Assembly: GCF_003477995.1 (NCBI RefSeq)
Contig: NZ_QUEM01000002.1
Span: forward strand, 124,001 to 188,000
Length of the DNA: 64,000 nucleotides
Origin: Bacteroides sp. OF04-15BH
Lineage (GTDB): Bacteria > Bacteroidota > Bacteroidia > Bacteroidales > Bacteroidaceae
Direction of reading: 5' to 3'
Under the pieces are notes generated by a model. That model searched no databases. It saw nothing but the letters and a program-made list of their open reading frames with translations, and was not told where the DNA came from. Numbering within the stretch: position 1 is the first letter of the stretch; each line of letters starts with the position of its first letter. Below are positions 18,878-27,763 of this stretch, piece by piece. The position numbers were made by a program, and so were the translations under genes.

Positions 18878-19529
18878 TGTTGTTTGCTGTGTAGAGGTCA
18901 CCAATCTTCAAACCCGGATAGCGCTCTGTCTTGTCGGCAAAGTCTTTCAGGTTGGCTACTTCACGAGCGCTCAGGCCCTGCAGATAATCATCATAAGTAG
19001 CGCGGCATTCCATTACGTTCTGTACTGTACCTGACTTGTTGGTAACAACGCTCTTTTCCAATTCGAATTTCTTACCGTTGCTGTAAGGAATGTATTGGAT
19101 AGAATCTGCTACGAAGCCTTTTCCGAAGAGAGTGTCGGCCAGTGCGGTCCAGACTGTGTCACGACGGAAGTTCTGCAAACCGTTGGCTGCGATGGCAGCA
19201 GCGTCTCCGCTGTTTACGATAGCGGCAGCTTTTGCTTCAGTCAGACCCTTTTCCATCTGCTCGTCGGTAAGTTCGCCCACCTTGTTGATGAAAGGCACTC
19301 TACCGTCCTTGATAAAGGCAATCAGTTCAGGGAAACTGTCACAGAATTCGCCTTTTTGCAAACGGTACTGCTCTTCAACATCTCTGATCTGGATAAGACG
19401 TTCTTTTACAGCAGCTTCACGCATTTCTTTTTCTTTGTTGAAGTTTATAGGCTCCATAATACTGCTGTAGCAGAGGTAAAGCAGTGCAAGGGCACAGAGA
19501 CCTAAAACAAGATTAATTACTTTTTTCAT
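18858..19529 (-). CDS. Unknown membrane-anchored protein
   Basis: I do not recognise a named family. The 223-residue protein has an N-terminal hydrophobic anchor (about 5-22, LVLGLCALALLYLCYSSI). A charged helix follows (KEKEMREAAVKERLIQIRDV) and then a mostly soluble region, probably periplasmic. It ends in NNNAGNWE. The anchor followed by a long amphipathic helix recalls pilin-like or divisome-associated anchors, but I see no pilin peptidase site. The ExxYRLQKGEFCDSFPEL stretch resembles the start of pseudopilin-type globular domains, which is weak evidence. It is the first gene of a unit with DUF3822 and rsmD, with a -7 box at 19565-19572. Confidence 0.75.
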   Translation of the reverse strand: MKKVINLVLGLCALALLYLCYSSIMEPINFNKEKEMREAAVKERLIQIRDVEEQYRLQKGEFCDSFPELIAFIKDGRVPFINKVGELTDEQMEKGLTEAKAAAIVNSGDAAAIAANGLQNFRRDTVWTALADTLFGKGFVADSIQYIPYSNGKKFELEKSVVTNKSGTVQNVMECRATYDDYLQGLSAREVANLKDFADKTERYPGLKIGDLYTANNNAGNWE

Positions 19530-19564
19530 GATTATTTATACTTTTATTTATTACATTCGCATCG

Positions 19565-19572
19565 CAAAAATA
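19565..19572 (-). promoter_or_regulatory. -7 box for the unknown/DUF3822/rsmD unit
   Basis: The minus-strand sequence TATTTTTG is a full TAnnTTTG match 35 bp before the ATG at 19529. Confidence 0.5.
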
Positions 19573-19623
19573 GAATAAATAAATTTAATATTCGACTTTT
19601 CTCTCATTTTTTTATGTTGAAAT

Positions 19624-21057
19624 ATGATAAATAGGGATTTGGAATGCTACATTAAAGATAAAATATCATTCTCGTTGACATCTGAGCAGAGCGAAGTGTT
19701 GCATTTGCTGGTGGATTTTCTTCTGGGTGCGGAGTCAAACAGCCTGTTTCTGCTCAAGGGATATGCCGGTACCGGAAAGACCACACTGATTGGAACCGTC
19801 ATCCGGGCATTGCAGGATTTTAAGCAGAAGGTGGTGCTTCTGGCACCTACCGGCAGGGCGGCAAAGGTCTTTTCCAAGGCATCGGGCTGTGCGGCCTATA
19901 CCATTCACCGCCGCATCTACCGGCAGAAGGCGTTCGACGGCACGATGGACGGCTTTTCGCTGAACGTCAATCTTTATCAGAATGCCGTGTTTTTTGTGGA
20001 TGAGGCTTCCATGATTTCCAATGCCGAGAGCGGGGAAGGAGCCTCGTTCGGAACAGGGCATCTGCTCGACGACCTGATGCGTTTTGTCTATTCGGGCAAG
20101 GGATGCCGGCTGGTGCTGATTGGAGATGATGCCCAGCTGCCGCCGGTGGGTGTGCTGGACAGTCCGGCCCTATCTGTGCCGCGTCTGGAAGGATATGGAC
20201 TGACGGTTGTTCCCGCCCGGCTGACCGGAGTGCACCGCCAGATGTCCGAGTCCGGCATTTTGTGGAATGCCAGTGCCTTGCGCCGCTTTCTTTTTTCGGA
20301 GGGAGAGTCGGCCTTGCCCCAGTTGCGGGTGAGCGGATTTCCGGACATCGTGTCCATCTCCGGCGAAACGCTGATTGAAGAACTGGAGCAGGCCTACTAT
20401 CAGTGCGGCATCGAGGAAACCATTGTGGTGACCCGTTCCAACAAGCGCGCAAATATTTACAATCAGGGCATCCGCGGGCGTATCCTGGGCCGTGAGGAAT
20501 TATTGACAAGTGGCGACCGTCTGCTGGTGGCCAAGAACAACTATTTCTGGGTGGATGAAGACACCCGGAAAACTTCCGGACTGGACTTTATTGCCAATGG
20601 CGATGTGGCCACGGTGCGCAAGGTGCGGCATCAGCGGAATATTTATGGATTTGATTTTGCTGATGTGCTTCTGGAGTTTCCGGATTACGGACAGATTGAA
20701 CTTGAAGCCACCGTTATTCTGAACACACTGACCAGTGAGGCTGCGGCTCTGACACGTACTGAATCCGACCATCTTTTTCATTCCGTCTGGGAAGACTATC
20801 CCGAGGTGACAAACAAAAAGGAACGCCTGAAGAAAATCAAGTCCGACCAGCTTTTCAATGCCCTTCAGGTGAAGTTTGCCTATGCCATGACCTGCCACAA
20901 GGCACAGGGCGGACAGTGGGAGCGTGTGTTTATCGACCAGGGCTATGTGGGTGAGGACCAGTCGGTCGAGGAATATACCCGCTGGCTCTATACGGCCCTG
21001 ACGCGAGCCCGCGAACGCGTGTATCTGGTCAACTGGCCCAAGAACCAGCTTCAGTAG
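19624..21057 (+). CDS. RecD-like ATP-dependent DNA helicase (superfamily 1)
   Basis: The 477-residue protein has a Walker A motif GYAGTGKT at residues 46-53, a Walker B FFVDEAS near 120 and a QLPPVG motif III. The C-terminal UvrD-like signature MTCHKAQGGQW is present, followed by YTALTRARERVYL. This is the SF1B (RecD/Dda) architecture without the long N-terminal region of RecD2, so it is a compact member. Such helicases move 5' to 3' on single-stranded DNA. No recB or recC gene is nearby, so it is not part of a RecBCD complex. It probably acts in repair or replication restart. Confidence 0.88.
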   Translation: MINRDLECYIKDKISFSLTSEQSEVLHLLVDFLLGAESNSLFLLKGYAGTGKTTLIGTVIRALQDFKQKVVLLAPTGRAAKVFSKASGCAAYTIHRRIYRQKAFDGTMDGFSLNVNLYQNAVFFVDEASMISNAESGEGASFGTGHLLDDLMRFVYSGKGCRLVLIGDDAQLPPVGVLDSPALSVPRLEGYGLTVVPARLTGVHRQMSESGILWNASALRRFLFSEGESALPQLRVSGFPDIVSISGETLIEELEQAYYQCGIEETIVVTRSNKRANIYNQGIRGRILGREELLTSGDRLLVAKNNYFWVDEDTRKTSGLDFIANGDVATVRKVRHQRNIYGFDFADVLLEFPDYGQIELEATVILNTLTSEAAALTRTESDHLFHSVWEDYPEVTNKKERLKKIKSDQLFNALQVKFAYAMTCHKAQGGQWERVFIDQGYVGEDQSVEEYTRWLYTALTRARERVYLVNWPKNQLQ

Positions 21058-21114
21058 GGCAAAAAATGTGTCTACAATATGGCATCACTCACTCGTTTTT
21101 TTCTATAAAATCAT

Positions 21115-21122
21115 TATCTTTG
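21115..21122 (+). promoter_or_regulatory. -7 box for the second AraC gene
   Basis: TATCTTTG is a full TAnnTTTG match 64 bp before the ATG at 21187, leaving a leader of about 55 nt. Confidence 0.5.
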
Positions 21123-21186
21123 CATTTCCGTTTCCGGATTCTATTTCGGGGCTCATGATAATGATTTTCAAAACAATAGGTGTTTG

Positions 21187-22041
21187 ATGGCTTACTTTCG
21201 CTACACGATAAACGACGATTTCTCCATTGCGGACAATTCAGAACGAAATATTACGGACAATTGGAACAAACTCCGCAGAATGACCTCAGCCACAGAAATG
21301 TATTGCGTGCATATCCTGTCCGGTTCTTGTCATTTGGACATCAACGGACATGAGGTGGAACTCGGTCCGAAGGACTTTCTGGTACTGATGCAGGGATGCT
21401 TTATCCGGACGATTGACCATTCCGAGGATTTAAGATATTATTGCATTGTGGTAGGCGGAAATATGGTGCAACGCCTGTTTGATGAGGTCGGTTTTAATCT
21501 GGGTCCGCATGACCGTATCAACAAATATTACAAGACCCTGTGTTCTGAGGAGCATCATATCGCGCAGCAGGGGTTCTATCGTTCCTTGAAACAGCGAGCC
21601 TTGTCGGCCAACGCTTTTGACCAAAGCATGGTGCAGCGCATCCTGGAGATGATGCTGCTCCGAGATATGGAACTCTATTGGGTGAACAATCCCAAGGCCC
21701 TGCTGGTGCCGACGCGTAAGGAACAGGTGTTCTACGATTTTATGAAACTGGTGGAGAAGCATTTTCTGGACGAGCGCAAGCTGGTGTTCTATGCCGAGGA
21801 GCTGGACCTGACCCCGAAATATCTTTCGGCCGTAATCAAAGAGGTGAGCGGTTGCCACTTTACCTATTGGATTGACGAACCTTTGATTACCGAAGCCAAA
21901 AAGATGCTTTATTTCACCAATAAGAGTATCAAGGAAGTGAGTCAGGAACAGGGTTTTGTGGACCAGAGCAAGTTCGGGCGTTTCTTCAAGAATGTAACCG
22001 GCATGTCGCCGCGTCTGTTCCGCATGATTGAAGAAGAGTGA
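21187..22041 (+). CDS. AraC-family transcriptional regulator
   Basis: The 284-residue protein starts at the ATG at 21187 (a TTG precedes it in frame). An N-terminal cupin-like sensing domain is suggested by MYCVHILSGSCHLDINGHEV and LGPKDFLVLMQGC. A C-terminal AraC-type double helix-turn-helix lies at about 180-280 (LTPKYLSAVIKEVSG, FVDQSKFGRFFKNVTGMSP). It is not next to an obvious target: the upstream helicase and downstream convergent alaS are housekeeping genes. Its regulon is unknown. Confidence 0.9.
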   Translation: MAYFRYTINDDFSIADNSERNITDNWNKLRRMTSATEMYCVHILSGSCHLDINGHEVELGPKDFLVLMQGCFIRTIDHSEDLRYYCIVVGGNMVQRLFDEVGFNLGPHDRINKYYKTLCSEEHHIAQQGFYRSLKQRALSANAFDQSMVQRILEMMLLRDMELYWVNNPKALLVPTRKEQVFYDFMKLVEKHFLDERKLVFYAEELDLTPKYLSAVIKEVSGCHFTYWIDEPLITEAKKMLYFTNKSIKEVSQEQGFVDQSKFGRFFKNVTGMSPRLFRMIEEE

Positions 22042-22050
22042 CCGGTGTTG

Positions 22051-22120
22051 AATTTCATCCCAATGAATGGTTGCATTCATTTCGATGTTTTTGAAAAGTC
22101 ATCCTGATGATTTTTCAAAG
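22051..22120 (-). repeat. Dispersed palindromic repeat, copy 2 (reverse orientation)
   Basis: Read on the minus strand, this stretch aligns with copy 4 (56311-56378) over nearly its whole length. It shares CATCnnGATGA, TTTTCAAAAACATC and the exact run ATTCATTGGGATGAAA. It lies between the convergent AraC and alaS genes, just before the terminator at 22145. Confidence 0.75.
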
Positions 22121-22144
22121 TCTGTACGAAGTGCTGAAATAACA

Positions 22145-22178
22145 AGAGGGGCCCTGCCGCATGCGGCAGGGCCCCTCT
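22145..22178 (+). terminator. Perfect 34-bp palindrome terminator
   Basis: The 34 bp at 22145-22178 are a perfect palindrome (two 17-base arms) centred on GCATGC, with a GGGGCCCTGCCGC arm. It is followed on the plus strand by ctttttct. It ends the AraC transcript and, as a GC-rich stem, may also stop alaS transcripts arriving from the right. Confidence 0.85.
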
Positions 22179-22209
22179 CTTTTTCTCCCTGAGGATTATA
22201 TCTTGATTT

Positions 22210-24822
22210 TTAGCAAACCAGTTCGATCAGTTTGTCTACGGCTGCGCTCAATCCGTCGGCATTCTTACCGCCGGCAGTTGCAAAGTGAGGCTGACCGCCA
22301 CCGCCACCCTGAATCAGTTTGGCAGCTTCGCGGATAGCCTTGCCTACATGAACACCCTGCTCCTTAACCAAAGAGTCGGATGCAGCAGCAGTAAGCATTG
22401 GCTTGTTGTCGAATACACTACCGATAACTACCAAGGCATTCTCCTGCTCGGCACGCAACTGGAAGGCGATATCCTTGATGGCATCAGCCGGCAGAGGAAG
22501 GATTCCCTTGAAGATGTGCATGCCGTTGGCCAGAGTAGAGTTCTGAATCAGCTGCTGTTTTGCCTGAGCAGCCTTTTCGCGTACCATGTCGTCCATCTGC
22601 TTCTTCAGGGCGCTGTTTTCTTCGATAGCCTTGATGACAGCAGCCTTCACATCCGGTGCGTTGTTGAACATACCCTTCAGCTCGGCCAGAGTATCCTCGA
22701 TGGTGTAAAGCATATTCTCAACCTTTTCTCCGGTGATGGCCTCGATACGTCTGATACCGGCGGCAACAGAGCTTTCGCTCATGATTTTCACCATACCGAT
22801 CTTTCCGGTAGCACTTACGTGGCAACCGCCGCAGAACTCTACGCTGTCGGCAAACTGAACCACGCGCACCTTGTCGCCGTATTTCTCACCGAACAGGGCG
22901 ATAGCACCCAGTTCCTTAGCCTCTTCAATCGGCATATCGCGGTGATCCTGCAACGGAATGTTGGCACGGATCTTGGCATTAACCTTTCTTTCCACCTCGC
23001 GCAACTCCTCGTCGGTCACTTTCTGGAAGTGAGAGAAGTCAAAACGCAGGTATTCCGGAGTAACCAGAGAACCCTTCTGCTCTACATGAGTGCCCAGCAC
23101 CTCGCGCAGTGCCTGGTCGAGCAGGTGAGTAGCTGTGTGGTTGGCAGCGCTCGCATTGCGCAGGTCAACATCTACACATGCCATGAACGGAGCTTCCGGA
23201 TGCTGAGGCAACTGCTTGCACAAGTGGATCGGCAAGTTGTTCTCGCGCTTGGTATCGATGATTTCAATAGTCTCGAATTCTGAACAGAGCACACCGCGGT
23301 CACCAACCTGTCCACCCATCTCGGCATAGAACGGAGTCTTGTCGAGCACAATCTGGAACAGAGTCTGCTTCTTCTGGGTTACCTGACGGTATTTCAGAAT
23401 CTGACATTCATATTCGGTGTAGTCCCAACCTACGAATTCTGTTTCGCCTTCCTTCAGCACTACCCAGTCGCCGGTTTCTACGGAAGCCGCGTTGCGGGCA
23501 CGCTCTTTCTGCTTCTGCATTTCTGCGTTGAAGGCCTCTTCGTCTACTGTCATGCCATTCTCGCGGCAGATCAGTTCGGTCAGGTCGAGCGGGAATCCGT
23601 AAGTGTCGAACAGAGTAAATGCCTGCACACCGTTGATGGTATTGCTGCCGGCAGCCTTGGTCTCTTCCATCACGCGGTCCAGCAAACGGATACCGGTTTC
23701 CAGAGTGCGGAGGAAGGAATCCTCTTCCTCTTTCATCACCTTGGAGATCAGAACCTTCTGAGCTTCCAGTTCCGGATAAGTGCCTCCCATTTCCTGAATC
23801 AGCACCGGAAGCAGTTTATACATGAAGGCTTCCTTCTGTCCGAGGAAAGTGTAGCCGTAGCGTACGGCGCGGCGCAGGATACGACGGATTACATAACCGG
23901 CCTTGGCATTGCTTGGCAACTGACCGTCGGCGATAGAGAAGGCGATGGTACGCAAGTGGTCGGCCACAACGCGCATGGCAACATCCTTTTTCGGGTCCTC
24001 GCCATACTGGCATCCTGACAACTCTCCGATTACTTTGATGATAGGCTGGAACACGTCGGTGTCGTAGTTGGAACGCTTGCCCTGCATTACGGCACACAGA
24101 CGCTCAAAGCCCATACCGGTGTCGATAACCTTGGCAGGCAGCGGCTCGAGTGACTGGTCAGCCTTGCGGTTGTACTGCATGAACACCAGGTTCCAGATTT
24201 CAATCACCAGCGGATTGTCTTTGTTTACGAGTTCTCTTCCCGGAACTTTGGCTTTTTCCTCTTCCGGACGCAAGTCGATGTGGATCTCAGAGCAAGGACC
24301 ACAAGGACCAGTAGCTCCCATTTCCCAGAAATTGTCGTGCTTGTTTCCGTTCAGGATATGATCTTCCGGCAGGAACTGTGCCCAGATGGCTGCCGCTTCA
24401 TTGTCTCTTTCCAGGCCTTCTTCCTGCGCTCCCTCAAATACGGTGGCATAAAGATTGGTCTTGTCGATTTTCAGCACATCAACCAGATACTCCCAAGCCC
24501 ACTCAATCGCTTCTTTCTTGAAGTAGTCGCCGAAGCTCCAGTTACCCAGCATCTCGAACATGGTGTGGTGATAAGTGTCGTGACCCACTTCCTCCAGGTC
24601 GTTGTGCTTTCCGCTCACGCGAAGACACTTCTGAGAGTCGGTGCATCGCTTGCTTACTGCCGGGCGGTTACCCAAAATGATATCTTTAAACTGGTTCATA
24701 CCAGCATTGGTAAACATCAGTGTCGGGTCATCCTTAATGACCATTGGTGCTGATGGGACAATGAGGTGTCCTTTTGACTCGAAGAATTTCTTGAACGAGT
24801 CGCGAATTTCATTTGCAGTCAT
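22210..24822 (-). CDS. alaS: Alanyl-tRNA synthetase
   Basis: The 870-residue protein is full length. The N-terminal catalytic core begins [21 protein letters not shown] and includes [10 protein letters not shown]. The editing domain carries its zinc ligands in HTATHLL and [10 protein letters not shown]. The C-terminal C-Ala domain ends with the Gly-rich [14 protein letters not shown]. It charges tRNA-Ala and clears mischarged Ser/Gly. It is transcribed alone from a promoter interlocked with that of the divergent merR-type gene. Confidence 0.98.
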   Translation of the reverse strand: MTANEIRDSFKKFFESKGHLIVPSAPMVIKDDPTLMFTNAGMNQFKDIILGNRPAVSKRCTDSQKCLRVSGKHNDLEEVGHDTYHHTMFEMLGNWSFGDYFKKEAIEWAWEYLVDVLKIDKTNLYATVFEGAQEEGLERDNEAAAIWAQFLPEDHILNGNKHDNFWEMGATGPCGPCSEIHIDLRPEEEKAKVPGRELVNKDNPLVIEIWNLVFMQYNRKADQSLEPLPAKVIDTGMGFERLCAVMQGKRSNYDTDVFQPIIKVIGELSGCQYGEDPKKDVAMRVVADHLRTIAFSIADGQLPSNAKAGYVIRRILRRAVRYGYTFLGQKEAFMYKLLPVLIQEMGGTYPELEAQKVLISKVMKEEEDSFLRTLETGIRLLDRVMEETKAAGSNTINGVQAFTLFDTYGFPLDLTELICRENGMTVDEEAFNAEMQKQKERARNAASVETGDWVVLKEGETEFVGWDYTEYECQILKYRQVTQKKQTLFQIVLDKTPFYAEMGGQVGDRGVLCSEFETIEIIDTKRENNLPIHLCKQLPQHPEAPFMACVDVDLRNASAANHTATHLLDQALREVLGTHVEQKGSLVTPEYLRFDFSHFQKVTDEELREVERKVNAKIRANIPLQDHRDMPIEEAKELGAIALFGEKYGDKVRVVQFADSVEFCGGCHVSATGKIGMVKIMSESSVAAGIRRIEAITGEKVENMLYTIEDTLAELKGMFNNAPDVKAAVIKAIEENSALKKQMDDMVREKAAQAKQQLIQNSTLANGMHIFKGILPLPADAIKDIAFQLRAEQENALVVIGSVFDNKPMLTAAASDSLVKEQGVHVGKAIREAAKLIQGGGGGQPHFATAGGKNADGLSAAVDKLIELVC

Positions 24823-24864
24823 CTTATTTTTGTCTTAAAGTGTTTAATATTCTTATACATTCTG

Positions 24865-24898
24865 TTGCAAAGATAGCTTGTTTTGCTTACTTTTGCAA
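24865..24898. promoter_or_regulatory. Interlocked divergent promoters of alaS and the merR-type gene
   Basis: The minus-strand -7 box TATCTTTG (24868-24875) drives alaS, and the plus-strand -7 box TACTTTTG (24888-24895) drives the MerR-type gene. Each has a TTG element 20 bp upstream. The alaS -33 TTG is the complement of 24896-24898, touching the end of the other -7 box. The merR -33 TTG at 24865-24867 touches the alaS -7 box. The whole forms an inverted repeat with TTGCAAA arms, so polymerase can probably occupy only one direction at a time. Confidence 0.6.
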
Positions 24899-24938
24899 GG
24901 AAAAGAATTGAAAACGATTTATAGGAACGAGGATAAAT

Positions 24939-25286
24939 ATGGCATTGAATCCCAATAAAAAACTTAAGCTTTATTATTCGATTAGCGAGGTGGCGGAAAT
25001 GTTTGACGTTACGGAAACTTTGCTGCGTTATTGGGAGAAGGAATTTCCGACAATCGCCCCCAAAAAAGCCGGCAGAAATGTGCGGCAGTACACGCAGGAG
25101 GATATCGAAGCGGTGCGCCTGGTGCATAATCTGGTCAAGGTGCGCGGACTGAAGATTGCCGCTGCGCGCGAGATTATCAAAAAGAATAAGGAAGGTGCCC
25201 AGAATGTGACGGAAGTGATAGACCGCCTGCAACAGTTGCGCGAGGAACTGGTGGCGCTCCGCAAGGGGCTGGACACACTGGTTTAG
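24939..25286 (+). CDS. MerR-family helix-turn-helix regulator
   Basis: The 115-residue protein has the MerR winged-helix pattern (YYSISEVAEMFDVTETLLRYW, then RQYTQEDIEAVRLVHNLV). A C-terminal dimerisation coiled coil follows (IDRLQQLREELVALRKGLD). There is no C-terminal effector domain and no metal-binding cysteine, so it is the short, ligand-free kind common in Bacteroidota. It shares a promoter region with alaS. A weak GAGG lies 8 nt before the ATG. A 19-bp terminator separates it from the convergent rel gene. Confidence 0.92.
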   Translation: MALNPNKKLKLYYSISEVAEMFDVTETLLRYWEKEFPTIAPKKAGRNVRQYTQEDIEAVRLVHNLVKVRGLKIAAAREIIKKNKEGAQNVTEVIDRLQQLREELVALRKGLDTLV

Positions 25287-25355
25287 AAGGGTGCGTTCCG
25301 TTGGCATTGAAGAAAAAGCGGATCGGGCGCAAGGATGCTCTCGCCGGATAAAAAG

Positions 25356-25406
25356 AAAAGAGTCATTTCAAAACATGAATTACCGTGGTTTTGAAATGAC
25401 TCTTTT
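25356..25406 (+). terminator. Perfect 19-bp bidirectional terminator
   Basis: AAAAGAGTCATTTCAAAAC at 25356-25374 is exactly complementary to 25388-25406. A T-run follows on the plus strand and A-rich sequence precedes it, so it can serve both the MerR gene and rel. Confidence 0.85.
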
Positions 25407-25473
25407 TTATGGTTTTACTTTCCTTCTGGCGTTCCGTTTTTGCCGGAGCGCCGAAAGGGGATGTCTTTGCAAA

Positions 25474-27741
25474 TCAGCTGATTCGGCTCACTTCCTCAAT
25501 CGGTTCAAATTCCTTGAGGGTCTTGCAGATCATATTCAGGTCTTCCACGTCGTGCACGCCGAATTCCAGTTCGCCGTCGAAGATACCGTCTTTGCAGGTC
25601 ATGTCGATGTGCGTGATGTTCAGGTGCAGCTGTTCCGAAAGCAACTGGGTTACTTTGGTCAGAATACCCACACGGTCTATGCCCCTGATGTGGATGGTAA
25701 CCGGGAAGAACATGGTCTTGTGGGTGTCCCATCGCGTGGCCAGAATATGATTTCCGTCGCTGGTCTTCAGTTTGGCGGCAACCGGGCACTGTCTTTTGTG
25801 GATGACAATGTTGTTGTTCTCGTCCAGATAACCCAGAACGTCGTCGCCGGGAATCGGGTGGCAGCACTCGGCAATGATGAAGCGCTTGATGTTCTCCTCG
25901 TTGAGAATCACCGGTTTCTTCTTGTCGATCTTCTGCTCAATCTGTCCGTTCTCCTTCTTGTCATCTTTGTGCGATGTGTTGCTTTCGTGACTGCTGGTGA
26001 AGTTCAGGAACGGAATGTACTTGGTCCAGCTTCGGGTTCCGCTGATCTTGGTGCGCAGCACATTGAGGTCATCTTCGCCCAGAATCACTTTTCCGGTGCC
26101 GATGGCAATGTACAATTCTTCGCGTAATTTGATATTATGCAAATCGCAGAGCTTGTCCACGTTCATGCTGTTGGCCTCCAGATCGTGTTCTCCCAGAAAT
26201 TTGACAAGGATATCCTCGCCCTGTTTCTGGTTTTCGCGGTCTTCGCGGCGCAGAATTGCCTGAATCTTTCCTTTGGCCTTGGCAGTAGTGGCAAAATTAA
26301 TCCACTCTTTCTGCACATGCTGCGATTTTGAAGTCAGAATCTCCACCTGGTCACCGCTCTTCAGCTTGTAGCTGAGGGGCACCAGTTTATGATTCACCTT
26401 GGCGCCGATACAATGGCTGCCCAGGAAAGTGTGGATGCTGAAGGCAAAGTCCAAAGCCGTACAGTCGGCCGGCATGGTTTTGAATTCTCCCTTCGGAGTG
26501 ACGACGAAGATTTCCGATGCGTACAGGTTCAGCTTGATGGCATCCAGGAAATCAAGGGCATTAGGCTGCGGGTCATCCAGAATTTCCTTAATGGTCTTCA
26601 GCCATTTTTCCAGCTCGTTTTCGCTGTCGGCGGTTGTCTTGGTTCCTTCCTTGTATTTCCAGTGTGCGGCAAATCCCTGCTCGGCCATTTCGTCCATACG
26701 GGTAGAGCGGATCTGCACTTCAATCCATTGTCCGGCATTGCTCATCAGGGTGACGTGAAGAGCTTGATAGCCATTGGCTTTCGGATGGTTCAGCCAGTCT
26801 CTCAGACGCTCCGGATGCGGGCGGTAGATTTTGCTGGCATAAACATAAATCTGGAAGCATTCGTTGACTTCATCCTCCAGGGATTTGGGTTCAAAGATAA
26901 TGCGTACGGCCAGAATGTCGTATATCTCCTCAAAAGAGATATGCTTGTTCTGCATCTTGCACCAAATGGAATATGGGGTCTTGATGCGGGCCTTGATTTC
27001 ATATTTGATGCCCATGCGGTCCAGTTCCTTACGGATCGGAAGGGTAAATTCCTCGAACACACTGTCCCGGTGTGCTTGTGTCTGTGCCAGTTTTTCCTTA
27101 ATGGCAGCATATTCTTCCGGGTGTTCGTATTTGAAGCTGAGGTCTTCCAACTCCTCTTTGATCTTGTTCAGTCCGAGGCGATTGGCCAATGGAGCATAGA
27201 TATACAGAGTCTCTCCTGCAATTTTATATTGCTTGTTGGGCAACTGCGAGCCTAAGGTACGCATGTTATGCAGGCGGTCTGAAATCTTGATCAGAATCAC
27301 ACGGATATCATCGCTCATCGTAAGCAGGAGCTTTTTGAAGGATTCGGCTTGTGCCGAAGCCTGGTTTCCGAAGATACCTCCTGAGATTTTGGTCAGTCCG
27401 TCGACAATAAGTGCGATCTTGGGACCGAAGATGTTTGAGATATCTTCAACCGTGTAGTCTGTGTCCTCTACAACATCGTGCAGCAGAGCGGCGCAGATGG
27501 AAGTAGACCCCAGTCCGATTTCCTCGCAGGCAATCTGGGCCACGGCAATCGGGTGCATGATATACGGTTCTCCCGACAGTCGTCTCACTCCCTTGTGGGC
27601 CTGCTTGGCAAAATTAAAGGCTTTGGTGATGATCTCTACTTTCTTTCTGTGACGAGATGCCAGATAGGTATCCACCAAATGCTGGAATGCATCTTGGACG
27701 AGTTTCTCGTCTTCTATTTCTTTGTATTTGCTTTCCTCCAT
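25474..27741 (-). CDS. rel: Bifunctional (p)ppGpp synthetase/hydrolase
   Basis: The protein is 755 residues from the ATG at 27741. This start is fixed by an AAGGAGG site 5 nt upstream (complement of 27747-27753). The hydrolase HD domain is intact (His63, His88-Asp89, Glu92-Asp93 in LLHDVVEDT). The synthetase domain (about 240-370) keeps RIKTPYSIWCKM, EEIYDILAVRI and EVQIRS. A TGS domain (about 405-465) and a C-terminal ACT domain (about 680-755) follow. Both activities should therefore work. It makes and degrades the stringent alarmone. It is the last gene of a cluster with parA, parB, DUF5683 and mltD, 22 bp after mltD. Confidence 0.96.
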   Translation of the reverse strand: MEESKYKEIEDEKLVQDAFQHLVDTYLASRHRKKVEIITKAFNFAKQAHKGVRRLSGEPYIMHPIAVAQIACEEIGLGSTSICAALLHDVVEDTDYTVEDISNIFGPKIALIVDGLTKISGGIFGNQASAQAESFKKLLLTMSDDIRVILIKISDRLHNMRTLGSQLPNKQYKIAGETLYIYAPLANRLGLNKIKEELEDLSFKYEHPEEYAAIKEKLAQTQAHRDSVFEEFTLPIRKELDRMGIKYEIKARIKTPYSIWCKMQNKHISFEEIYDILAVRIIFEPKSLEDEVNECFQIYVYASKIYRPHPERLRDWLNHPKANGYQALHVTLMSNAGQWIEVQIRSTRMDEMAEQGFAAHWKYKEGTKTTADSENELEKWLKTIKEILDDPQPNALDFLDAIKLNLYASEIFVVTPKGEFKTMPADCTALDFAFSIHTFLGSHCIGAKVNHKLVPLSYKLKSGDQVEILTSKSQHVQKEWINFATTAKAKGKIQAILRREDRENQKQGEDILVKFLGEHDLEANSMNVDKLCDLHNIKLREELYIAIGTGKVILGEDDLNVLRTKISGTRSWTKYIPFLNFTSSHESNTSHKDDKKENGQIEQKIDKKKPVILNEENIKRFIIAECCHPIPGDDVLGYLDENNNIVIHKRQCPVAAKLKTSDGNHILATRWDTHKTMFFPVTIHIRGIDRVGILTKVTQLLSEQLHLNITHIDMTCKDGIFDGELEFGVHDVEDLNMICKTLKEFEPIEEVSRIS

Positions 27742-27746
27742 CTTGA

Positions 27747-27753
27747 CCTCCTT
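27747..27753 (-). promoter_or_regulatory. Strong Shine-Dalgarno site for rel
   Basis: The minus strand reads AAGGAGG, 5 nt before the ATG at 27741. Such a perfect site is uncommon in Bacteroidota, where most genes lack one, and it rules out the TTG start at 27762. Confidence 0.75.
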
Positions 27754-27763
27754 TGTTCTCAAG

